6,324 nucleotides of DNA from Dongia_A sp035274225. Its GTDB lineage: Bacteria; Pseudomonadota; Alphaproteobacteria; Dongiales; Dongiaceae. Of the stretch, positions 1 to 5,803 are shown one piece after another; position 1 is the first letter of the stretch; the number at the start of each line of letters is the position of its first letter. A program made the position numbers and the translations under genes. The stretch lies in contig DATEOK010000053.1 of the NCBI GenBank assembly GCA_035274225.1, positions 1-6,324 of the forward strand. The letters run 5' to 3'. Under the pieces are notes generated by a model, which saw nothing but the letters and a program-made list of their open reading frames with translations, did no database searches and was not told the DNA's origin.

Positions 1-380
1 ATCGCCCGCACGGCGCCGAGCCGCGCGAGCATTCCCAGGGCCGCGACGCGCGCAGACCGGATGCCGGCCGCAACGGTGGCGAGCGCCATCGCGGATCGAA
101 CGGGCATCGCCAGCACGCGCACGGTGCCGAGCCGCGCGAGCAGGGTCATCGGCATGGCCAGCGCCATGAGTCCGGAAGGCCCGCGCATGGCGGCCACAGC
201 GCCGCCGGTCAGCGGCCTCACGGCCAGCAGGGTGCCCGCAAGGACAATGGTGGTCAGCAGCCGCTGAAGCGGACGCAGCGTGGCGAGCGCGGCAATGCGC
301 AGGCGGGTGGGCGCGCTCAGCGCTTTGAGCCGGTCCGCATGCGCTAACCCGGAGCTATACTCTCGCAACAGAATCGGCAC
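1..380 (-). CDS. Possible partial hydrophobic repeat protein, C-terminus off the left edge (weak)
   Basis: I do not recognise this frame. It stays open on the minus strand from just after the histidine kinase stop to the left edge, and it is in frame with that stop. The earliest plausible start is GTG at 378-380 (TTG at 366-368 is an alternative); neither has a clear Shine-Dalgarno. Hand-counted over 126 codons, GC is about 75%, 59% and 85% at codon positions 1, 2 and 3, the order expected for a real gene on this strand; on the plus strand the same register has positions 1 and 3 reversed. The product is rich in Ala, Leu, Arg, Met and Val. It has no Asp or Glu and no aromatic residue after about residue 16. 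One stretch (around residues 41-54) could be a membrane segment. LARLGTVR and LARLGAVR recur exactly 37 residues apart. The odd composition and poor start keep confidence low; it may be non-coding. Confidence 0.28.
   Translation of the reverse strand, partial: MPILLREYSSGLAHADRLKALSAPTRLRIAALATLRPLQRLLTTIVLAGTLLAVRPLTGGAVAAMRGPSGLMALAMPMTLLARLGTVRVLAMPVRSAMALATVAAGIRSARVAALGMLARLGAVRA
7..142. repeat. Imperfect 25-bp direct repeat, 111 bp apart
   Basis: Bases 7-31 and 118-142 match at 24 of 25 positions (C at 14 versus T at 125). The offset is exactly 111 bp, or 37 codons. In the minus-strand frame both copies encode LARLG(A/T)VR. The match stops sharply on both sides, so only this block is conserved. 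A multiple-of-three spacing fits a repeated protein unit, but only two copies are visible and a further copy would lie beyond the left edge. Confidence 0.5.
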
Positions 381-410
381 CGTTGGCCGTCGGCTGACGG
401 TGCCGTTTTT
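375..410. terminator. Strong hairpin plus T-run after the histidine kinase gene
   Basis: The stem arms 375-383 and 397-405 are perfect 9-bp complements (CGGCACCGT / ACGGTGCCG). Inside them, 384-388 can pair with 392-396 around a GTC loop, giving 14 pairs that include two G-U wobbles in plus-strand RNA. In minus-strand RNA these two become A-C mismatches. TTTTT follows at 406-410 on the plus strand. The minus side is followed only by ATTCTGTT. The hairpin starts about 20 nt after the kinase stop, so it probably ends that transcript or protects its 3' end. Its best form as an intrinsic terminator nevertheless faces rightward, towards the antisense of the kinase; a bidirectional role is likely. 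Confidence 0.6.
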
Positions 411-425
411 CTTGAGAGAGCCGCC

Positions 426-3400
426 TTATTGGGCGGGGATGCGGACGTTGGCGTTCGCTGCGATCCGCGATGTCGGCAAATGGACCGTTGCCGTCGTGCC
501 CTGGCCCGGCGCGCTGATGATTTCCAGCTGGCCGCCATGCAACTCGCAAAAGGCCTTGGCGATCGACAGGCCGAGTCCGGTGCCTTCATACTTTCGGACC
601 AGCCAGTTCTCGAGCTGTACAAACGGCTTCGCGACCTTCTCCAGTTCGCTTGCACTCATTCCGATGCCGGAATCCTTGACGGCGATCTCGATGCCCGTCG
701 GCGTCGTCTTGGTGGTGATCCGGATCGCGCCGCCTTTGGGCGTGAACTTGATGGCGTTGGACAGCAAGTTGAGCAACGTTTGCTTCAGCAGCCGCTCATC
801 GCCGACGATCTGGGGTGCCACAGTCGGCGCCTCGACCGATATGGTGAGGCCGCCGGCATGGGCCTTGCCGCGCACCAGGATGAGGCACGCCGCCACCAGT
901 TTCTGGAGCTCGATCATCGATTCATTGAGCGCGGTCTGGCCGGCTTCGACGCGGCTCAGATCCAGGATGTCATTAATGATAGCGAGCAGGTGCCGGCCGC
1001 TCTCATGGATGTCGCTCGCATACTCGCGATACACCGGCGAGCCGAGCGGCCCCATCAGCTCGCCGTTCATGATCTCGGAGAAACCGATGATGGCATTGAG
1101 CGGGGTGCGCAGCTCGTGACTGACGTTGGCCAGGAACTGCGACTTGGCGCGGTTGGCGATCTCGGCTTCCATCTGCGCGCGCCGCAAGGCGTCTTCGGTC
1201 TGCTTGCGCTCGGTCACGTCCTGGATGGTGCCGAAGGCCGACTGCAGCCTGCCGTCGTCCAGAAGGAACCGGCGGCCGATCTCCGAGACCACCGCCACGG
1301 AGCCGTCTTTGCGCTGGATGCGATATTCTTGCGTGAACTCCTCAGCTTTGGTGCGCAGGATCTCGGCAAAGCTCCGGCGCATTCTCTCTCGATCTTCTGG
1401 ATGAACGATGGTCTCGATGAAAGCGGCAGTGCTCGTGGGCAGGGACTCGGCGGGCCATCCGAAGAAGGCTGCTGCCGTGTCCGAGAAAGCGAGCCGCAGC
1501 TCCGGTCCGCCGTTGCCAACACCGGCGGCGATGGTCCAGTGGATGAGGCCTGCCACGCGTTCGGCCTGTTGATAGCGCGCCTCGCTTTCGCGCAGGGTTT
1601 CCTCGATCTGCTTTTCCTCCGTGACGTCCACCATGGCGCCATAGAGCCAGGTCTGGCCGTCCTCCGACTTGATGACGCTGACCAGGTCGCGAATCCACAC
1701 GACCCGCCCATCCGCCGCGATCAAGCGATACTCGAGGTTATGGTCGACGCCGGCGCGCGAATACTCGGCCGCTTCGCGCAGGATCCGGTCGCGGTCTTCC
1801 GGATGCAGGCGCTCCGGCCACAGGTCCTTTTCGACCCAGTCCTTGGCCGAGAATCCGACGACTGCTTCGATCTGCGGCCCGACATAGGTGATGCGATAGG
1901 TCGTGAAGTCCGCTTCCCAGGGAACCGCGCGTGAGGATTCGGCCAGCGCACGGAAGCGCTGGTCGCTGCGGCGGAGCGCGAGCTCGATCTGCTTCAGGTC
2001 GGTGATGTCGAGATGCGTGCCGGACATGCGCTGCGGCGCACCGGCGGCGCGCTCCACCAAGCGCCCGCGGCTGAGGATCCAGCGCCAGTCGCCGTTCCTG
2101 GCCCGGATGCGATAGATCGCCTGGAACAGGTCGGTCCGGCCGCGGAGATGATCGTCGATCGCGGCCCGCATCGCCGACAGGTCGTCCGCGTGCATCATGG
2201 CATCCCAGGCCGACGTGCTGAATTCGACTTCGCCCGGCCGGTAGCCCATGCGCTCCAGCATGCGCGGATCGAACTTGTATTCGTCGGTCTCCACCTGCCA
2301 ATCCCACAGGCTGACGCCGGTGCCGTCCAGGGCGAGGTCGAGCCGCTGCTGGCTGGCGCGCAGATCGGATTCGACCGCACGCAGATCGGTAATGTCCTGG
2401 GCAATGCCGCGCAGCCGCACTGCCGCGCCATCTGCGGCGCGGTCGATCGCGACCTTGGCGGAGATCCGGCGGATGCCGCGTTGGCGATGATTGATGCGGT
2501 ATTCGATCGTATACTCGTTCGCCGCGCCGGCCAGGATCGAAGCGACGGTTGCCTTGATCTGTTCACGATCTTCTTCCAGCAACGCGTCGAAGAACATTTG
2601 GCGTGTCACCCGCGCGTCGGCCCGCTGGCCGAAGATATCCAGCGCCTCGTCGCTGGCGATCATCTCGCCGGTTGCCACGTCGGCTTCCCACGAGCCTAGA
2701 TGCGCATGCCGCTCGGCCGCGTTGAGACGCTCGACGGTGGCGCGCAATTCCGCTTCGACCGCGGCCTCCTGAGCATCGGCTTGAATTGCCGCAATGACCG
2801 AGCCGCACGCATTCGTCAGCGGCTCCAGAAAGCTCACGATCGCCTCGTCATAGCCGCCGGGACGATTGGCGATGCCCATCAGCCCGACCATGTCCTGGCC
2901 GGCGTAGAGCGGAACACCGAGAAAGCAGTTGAGCGGCGGATGTCCCTCCGGCCGCCCGCCGCGCCGCGGATCGGTGGCGGGCTCGTTGGCGATCACCGGC
3001 TCGCCGCTGGTGATCGCGGCGCCGAACAGGGTGTCGAGGTTGTGAAACTCCAGGCCCTGCGCCGCATTCTCCGCATAGAGCCCTCGCGTCTCCTCGTTCC
3101 ACGCGATGTTGGTGACGGCATGCGCCTTGAGATAGGGCTTGCCGGCCTCGTCGTGGCGAATCTCGCCAACGAAGCCATAGGCGCTGCGCGTGACGTGGAG
3201 CAGGGTCGCCAGCATCTGCTCGCAGGCGTTCTTGGGATCGGTGCCGCCGATATAGCTCGACTGGATTCGCAGCACGGCATCGAGCAGCCCGGTCGTGCGC
3301 GCCGCCCGCTCCTTAGCTTCGACCTCGGTGGTAATGTCGCGCGCAGTCCCGCGATAGCCGACGAACTGTCCGTCGGCCCGATAGAGCGGATGCCCGCTGA

Positions 3401-3812
3401 TACTGGCATGGAAGCGCCGGCCGTTCTCTGCGTCGTAGGAGAACTCGAAGTTCCGGAAGCTGCTCCGCGCATCGAGGATGGCGCGATAGCGATCCCAGAC
3501 CGGATCCTTGGCATCGACGCCGGGCATTTCCCACCGCCGCAGACCGACCAACGCGCTCCCGATCAAGCCGCCGCGGGGCGTGCGGCCGGTGTCCATGGTG
3601 AATCGGTATTCGGCGTCGATTTCCCACAGCCAGTCGGCGGCGGCGTCCGCGAATTCCCGGAAGCGGTCCTGGCTCTCCTGCAACGCACCGACCGCGGCCG
3701 TGCGCCAGCGTGATTCCTCGGCCAGCTTTCGGCGCAGGCGAGCGGCAGCCACGCCGGCCACCGCCAGCAGCATCGCCAGCGCCAAAGCAGCAATGGCCCA
3801 AATCAGCGTCAA
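426..3812 (-). CDS. Membrane-anchored PAS/GAF multi-sensor histidine kinase (orphan, PleC/DivJ-like core)
   Basis: Sensor histidine kinase of 1128 residues that autophosphorylates on His and would pass phosphate to a response regulator. Residues 3-24 form one hydrophobic helix followed by RLRRK, so the protein is anchored with its sensors in the cytoplasm. By eye the order is PAS (about 47-165), GAF (176-345), then four PAS/PAC units (362-480, 483-608, 611-735, 743-871), each ending in a D-[IV]-T motif, a short coiled-coil linker, HisKA (889-955) and HATPase (1003-1116). The H-box is SHELRTPLN with phospho-acceptor H899. The N-box Asn is N1019, G1 is DSGIGM (1047-1052), the F-box is KPFVQLEN and G2 is GTGLGLS (1077-1083), so the kinase looks active. 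The core resembles alphaproteobacterial PleC/DivJ-type kinases. There is no receiver domain and no adjacent response regulator. The start is TTG at 3812: it has a good GAGGA site 8 nt upstream and keeps the full membrane helix, and no ATG or GTG lies upstream in frame before a stop. The ligand cannot be told from sequence. Confidence 0.95.
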   Translation of the reverse strand: MTLIWAIAALALAMLLAVAGVAAARLRRKLAEESRWRTAAVGALQESQDRFREFADAAADWLWEIDAEYRFTMDTGRTPRGGLIGSALVGLRRWEMPGVDAKDPVWDRYRAILDARSSFRNFEFSYDAENGRRFHASISGHPLYRADGQFVGYRGTARDITTEVEAKERAARTTGLLDAVLRIQSSYIGGTDPKNACEQMLATLLHVTRSAYGFVGEIRHDEAGKPYLKAHAVTNIAWNEETRGLYAENAAQGLEFHNLDTLFGAAITSGEPVIANEPATDPRRGGRPEGHPPLNCFLGVPLYAGQDMVGLMGIANRPGGYDEAIVSFLEPLTNACGSVIAAIQADAQEAAVEAELRATVERLNAAERHAHLGSWEADVATGEMIASDEALDIFGQRADARVTRQMFFDALLEEDREQIKATVASILAGAANEYTIEYRINHRQRGIRRISAKVAIDRAADGAAVRLRGIAQDITDLRAVESDLRASQQRLDLALDGTGVSLWDWQVETDEYKFDPRMLERMGYRPGEVEFSTSAWDAMMHADDLSAMRAAIDDHLRGRTDLFQAIYRIRARNGDWRWILSRGRLVERAAGAPQRMSGTHLDITDLKQIELALRRSDQRFRALAESSRAVPWEADFTTYRITYVGPQIEAVVGFSAKDWVEKDLWPERLHPEDRDRILREAAEYSRAGVDHNLEYRLIAADGRVVWIRDLVSVIKSEDGQTWLYGAMVDVTEEKQIEETLRESEARYQQAERVAGLIHWTIAAGVGNGGPELRLAFSDTAAAFFGWPAESLPTSTAAFIETIVHPEDRERMRRSFAEILRTKAEEFTQEYRIQRKDGSVAVVSEIGRRFLLDDGRLQSAFGTIQDVTERKQTEDALRRAQMEAEIANRAKSQFLANVSHELRTPLNAIIGFSEIMNGELMGPLGSPVYREYASDIHESGRHLLAIINDILDLSRVEAGQTALNESMIELQKLVAACLILVRGKAHAGGLTISVEAPTVAPQIVGDERLLKQTLLNLLSNAIKFTPKGGAIRITTKTTPTGIEIAVKDSGIGMSASELEKVAKPFVQLENWLVRKYEGTGLGLSIAKAFCELHGGQLEIISAPGQGTTATVHLPTSRIAANANVRIPAQ

Positions 3813-3922
3813 ATCGGTGTTCCTCGACGCAGCGCCCCGGCGCGGCGGCGCCTGGATTGCGTCGTCCGGTGCAGGGTGCGCAGATGCGCTCGCGGTGATG
3901 CCCTGTCAGTCATCTCGCCCAT
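3809..3922 (-). CDS. Possible 37-residue upstream ORF overlapping the kinase start
   Basis: An ATG at 3920-3922 opens a 37-codon frame ending in TGA at 3809-3811. That stop overlaps the kinase TTG start (3810-3812) in a TTGA arrangement. GGAG lies 8 nt upstream of the ATG, a credible ribosome-binding site; a second ATG is at 3911-3913. The predicted peptide is Arg-rich towards its C-terminus (about 11 Arg) and I recognise no family. Because stop and start overlap, translating it could feed ribosomes to the weak TTG start (translational coupling) or set kinase level as a leader peptide. The GGAG and overlap are visible in the sequence; that it is translated is inference, and a frame this short could arise by chance in GC-rich DNA. 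Confidence 0.3.
   Translation of the reverse strand: MGEMTDRASPRAHLRTLHRTTQSRRRRAGALRRGTPI
3821..3825 (-). promoter_or_regulatory. Ribosome-binding site that fixes the kinase TTG start
   Basis: The minus strand reads GAGGA here, followed by 8 nt and then TTG at 3810-3812. This spacing is near ideal. The site lies inside the last codons of the small upstream ORF, so ribosomes finishing that ORF would stop directly on it. Confidence 0.55.
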
Positions 3923-3957
3923 CGAAGATTCTCCGTGCCCCTGCGTGAAGCCGGAGC

Positions 3958-3977
3958 CCCCTGGAGAGACCAGTGGG
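3958..3977 (-). promoter_or_regulatory. Hairpin in the kinase 5' leader
   Basis: CCC CTGG (3958-3964) pairs with CCAG T GGG (3970-3977) as a 7-bp stem with one bulged base and an AGAGA loop (plus-strand reading). It lies between the proposed promoter and the small upstream ORF. No T-run follows, so it is not a terminator. Any regulatory role is a guess. Confidence 0.25.
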
Positions 3978-3978
3978 T

Positions 3979-4008
3979 ATTATGCGGCGTTATGATTAAC
4001 GATGTCTT
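3979..4008 (-). promoter_or_regulatory. Second possible promoter and TTATG direct repeat
   Basis: The minus strand shows AAGACA (4003-4008) and CATAAT (3979-3984) separated by 18 bp, a weaker -35/-10 pair than the one upstream. Plus-strand TTATG occurs at 3980-3984 and again at 3990-3994, 10 bp apart, about one helical turn, as seen at some regulator-binding sites. The two elements overlap, so a bound protein could affect transcription here. The matches are short and may be chance. Confidence 0.2.
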
Positions 4009-4055
4009 GCCGCGCAGGGTCTGGACGGGCGGTCAATGTCCGTCTAAGCAACTGA

Positions 4056-4084
4056 ATAATATAAATAAATCATGGATAGGGCAA
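4056..4084 (-). promoter_or_regulatory. Probable sigma70-type promoter for the histidine kinase
   Basis: On the minus strand TTGCCC (4079-4084; 4 of 6 matches to TTGACA) and TATTAT (4056-4061; 5 of 6 to TATAAT) are exactly 17 bp apart. They sit in the most AT-rich stretch of the window (4053-4070). Transcription would start near 4049, giving a leader of about 125 nt to the small ORF and about 240 nt to the kinase. The inverted repeat GGATAG (4074-4079) / CTATCC (4100-4105) straddles the -35 box. It could be an operator or, with the AT-rich tail, a weak terminator for the DUF3750 gene ending at 4108. Confidence 0.5.
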
Positions 4085-4107
4085 ATGACCTACACGCGTC
4101 TATCCCG

Positions 4108-4860
4108 TTAAGATCGAGTCGAGCGTGAAACATCTTCAGGGATGCCCAGCCGCCCAATGGCCGGCAGCCTGAGCGCCGGGCGCAAGACATCCACCCCAAA
4201 GGACATGCCGAGCAGGTTGAATTCCACACCTTCCTCGGCGGCCACCGTAGCGCCCAGCAATCCGAGCAGCGAGACCTGGACGCCAGTGCCGCTGGGCGCG
4301 AGCCCGGCCGGTTGGTGCCACGGCCGATAGTCCTTGCCGACTGCGCTCGCCGGGATGTCGAGGCTGAGTTCCGGCACCTCGCGCGCAACGTGGGCGAGGA
4401 AGGTGTTGCTGTTCGGCCCTGGCCAGGTGACGTAGTCGTCCTTGAAGGGGTAGGAGGCGACGGCGCTCTCGATCTGGTCGATCAGCGTATCCGCCTCAGG
4501 CCCGCGCACGTCGACCAGCAGCGACGGCGTCGACCCGTACCACAGGCCATCGGCGGTGGCGTAGTCGGTGCGCAGCTTGGAGCCGGAGCCCCAGCCCACG
4601 ACCTCGTAGCGCTTGTAGGTGGTTGCACCGGTGCGCTTGACGACGATCCAGGGATGGGTCGCGAAGATGCCGCGCCAGGCAAAAGCGCGGGCATTGTAGA
4701 TCTGCACCACCGCCTCGTGATGCGCCTTGGGATCGGGCGCCAGGCCCGAGGAGTGCCGCGGCGCATTGCTCCACGAATAGGCCGGCGCGGTGTAGCGCGC
4801 GTAGTTCACCAGGACCGGGACAACAATCCAGGCCGAGACGATCAAGAGAAAAAGCTTCAT
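4108..4860 (-). CDS. DUF3750-type membrane-anchored protein of unknown function
   Basis: A protein of 250 residues that I match to the DUF3750 family from memory of its motifs; its biochemical role is not known. Residues 3-19 are a hydrophobic signal anchor, so the body should lie in the periplasm or at the membrane. Conserved-looking blocks are ARAFAWRG (57-64), THPWIVVK (68-75), RYEVVGWG (84-91) and WPGPNSNTF (146-154), the last followed by an amphipathic stretch. A hydrophobic Gly/Leu region lies at about 197-224. The start is ATG at 4858-4860 because GAAGG lies 6 nt upstream and the hydrophobic segment then begins at once. In-frame ATG at 4878 and GTG at 4890 would add Arg-rich N-termini and have poorer sites. 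It lies 129 nt downstream of the PanB-like gene on the same strand, so cotranscription is possible but not shown. His69 and Asn150-Ser151-Asn152 resemble a papain-like site with Ser for Cys. Confidence 0.85.
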   Translation of the reverse strand: MKLFLLIVSAWIVVPVLVNYARYTAPAYSWSNAPRHSSGLAPDPKAHHEAVVQIYNARAFAWRGIFATHPWIVVKRTGATTYKRYEVVGWGSGSKLRTDYATADGLWYGSTPSLLVDVRGPEADTLIDQIESAVASYPFKDDYVTWPGPNSNTFLAHVAREVPELSLDIPASAVGKDYRPWHQPAGLAPSGTGVQVSLLGLLGATVAAEEGVEFNLLGMSFGVDVLRPALRLPAIGRLGIPEDVSRSTRS

Positions 4861-4902
4861 ACCCCGCCTTCGCGCCATCACCCCGTGCACCCTATTGCTG
4901 GC

Positions 4903-4953
4903 ACCCTTAACGTAGGGTTGCGCATGGCGGCGCGCCAGCCCCTCGGGCTTGGC
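4903..4953. repeat. Inverted repeats in the spacer before the DUF3750 gene
   Basis: There are two hairpin-forming elements in the 129-nt spacer. The longer, 4934-4953, reads GCCAGCCCC-TC-GGGCTTGGC and folds as about 8 bp with one bulge and a 3-nt loop. The shorter is ACCCT (4903-4907) / AGGGT (4914-4918) around TAACGT. Neither is followed by a T-run in the minus direction. They could stabilise or process a PanB-DUF3750 transcript. I see no convincing promoter in this spacer. Confidence 0.35.
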
Positions 4954-4989
4954 AACAAGGTCAAAAAAGGGTGAGGGCGGATCGCTCGG

Positions 4990-5787
4990 TCACTCTGCTT
5001 CGAGGGCGCGCAGAAACTGGTCGAGCTCTCCCTTCGGAATATCGACCAAGTGTCGCCGTTCCGGATAAGCGCCGGATTTGATGTCCTGCGCCAGTTCCGA
5101 GAAGGCTGCGATGCGCTCCTGCTGCAGGCGATCGTATTCGGCCGCGAAGTTGCGATAGACCTTGGAGTGGCGCGGCACGTGTCCGCGATTGGTGCCCAGC
5201 ACGTCGGTCGCGAACAGGTATTGCGCGTCGCAGCCGCTGCCGGCGCCCATGGAGATCATGAACAACGACGTGCGCTTGGAAATGGCGCTCGCAACGTCGG
5301 CCGGCACCACCTCGATCTCGGACGAAAACGCGCCGGCCTCTTCCAGTGCCTTGACCTGCCGCCACACCAGCAGCGCCGTCTCCAGCGTTTTGCCCACCGC
5401 CTTAAAGCCGCCGGTCCAGGTGCTCTTCGGCGGGATCAGGCCGACATGGCCGCACACCGGCACACCTTCGTCGCGCAGCCGCCGGATGATCTGCAGGCTG
5501 GCTGCGCACCACACCGCATCGCCGCCGGCTTTGAGCGCCTTGAAGGCCGCACGCAGATACTCCTCCGCCGACACGAAATCCCCGTATTCGAGCCCCGGAA
5601 AGGTGAAGCAGGTCGGCACCGCCTCGCGGAACGCCGGACCGAGCAGCTCCGGCGGCACCGACAGCATGTCGATGCCGGCCTTCTGCGCCGCTTCGGCTTC
5701 CTCCAGGGTCTCGACCCGCAGCATGCTCAACTGCCGCTTGCCTTTCATGGCAAGCAGGTCAGCGACGGTCGGCCTCTTCTCCTGCAT
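4990..5787 (-). CDS. PanB-family protein (3-methyl-2-oxobutanoate hydroxymethyltransferase-like), noncanonical metal site
   Basis: A protein of 265 residues homologous to ketopantoate hydroxymethyltransferase (PanB), the Mg-dependent enzyme that makes ketopantoate for pantothenate. Landmarks are VPVCGHVGL (109-117), the GG(F/Y)K block (126-129), EVVP with E159 matching E. coli E181, MGAGSGCDAQ (180-189), a GHVP block (202-205) and SGAYP (238-242). Aligned by eye to E. coli PanB, D45 becomes P46, D84 becomes G65, K112 becomes W93 and E114 becomes A95; about 20 residues after the usual GDS motif are missing, and there is a short C-terminal extension. It should therefore not be assumed to make ketopantoate; I give no gene symbol for that reason. 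The start is ATG at 5785-5787 with GGGGGA 4 nt upstream. It lies 16 nt after the flavoprotein stop, so the two are cotranscribed. No panC or panE is nearby. Confidence 0.9.
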   Translation of the reverse strand: MQEKRPTVADLLAMKGKRQLSMLRVETLEEAEAAQKAGIDMLSVPPELLGPAFREAVPTCFTFPGLEYGDFVSAEEYLRAAFKALKAGGDAVWCAASLQIIRRLRDEGVPVCGHVGLIPPKSTWTGGFKAVGKTLETALLVWRQVKALEEAGAFSSEIEVVPADVASAISKRTSLFMISMGAGSGCDAQYLFATDVLGTNRGHVPRHSKVYRNFAAEYDRLQQERIAAFSELAQDIKSGAYPERRHLVDIPKGELDQFLRALEAE

Positions 5788-5803
5788 GGATTCCCCCGAG
5801 CGG

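Noticed and set aside
61..267. Plus-strand 68-codon ORF near the left edge
   Set aside because: Ser/Thr/Ala/Arg-rich translation, and GC is higher at codon position 2 than at position 1, which is typical of a shadow frame.
3..347. Plus-strand frame open from the left edge to TAA at 345-347, just before the hairpin
   Set aside because: It would fit the rightward terminator, but its Gly/His/Arg/Gln-rich translation lacks hydrophobic residues and its codon-position GC is reversed relative to real genes. I kept the minus frame as the better, still weak, candidate.
429..1934. Long plus-strand open frame (501 codons) opposite the kinase
   Set aside because: It is fully antisense to a kinase with all motifs intact, and its translation shows no recognisable domain. 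Long antisense frames are expected in GC-rich genes.
2700..3713. Plus-strand open frame (337 codons) opposite the PAS/GAF region
   Set aside because: Antisense shadow of the kinase; no domain or ribosome site of its own that I could support.
4312..4974. Plus-strand open frame (220 codons) opposite the DUF3750 gene
   Set aside because: Shadow frame; the minus-strand product has a signal anchor and family-like motifs, this one has none.
4963..4997. Possible intrinsic terminator after the PanB-like gene (T6 at 4963-4968 on the minus strand)
   Set aside because: The sequence before the T-run forms only a 3-4 bp broken stem, and the good hairpin (4934-4953) lies after the T-run, not before it.
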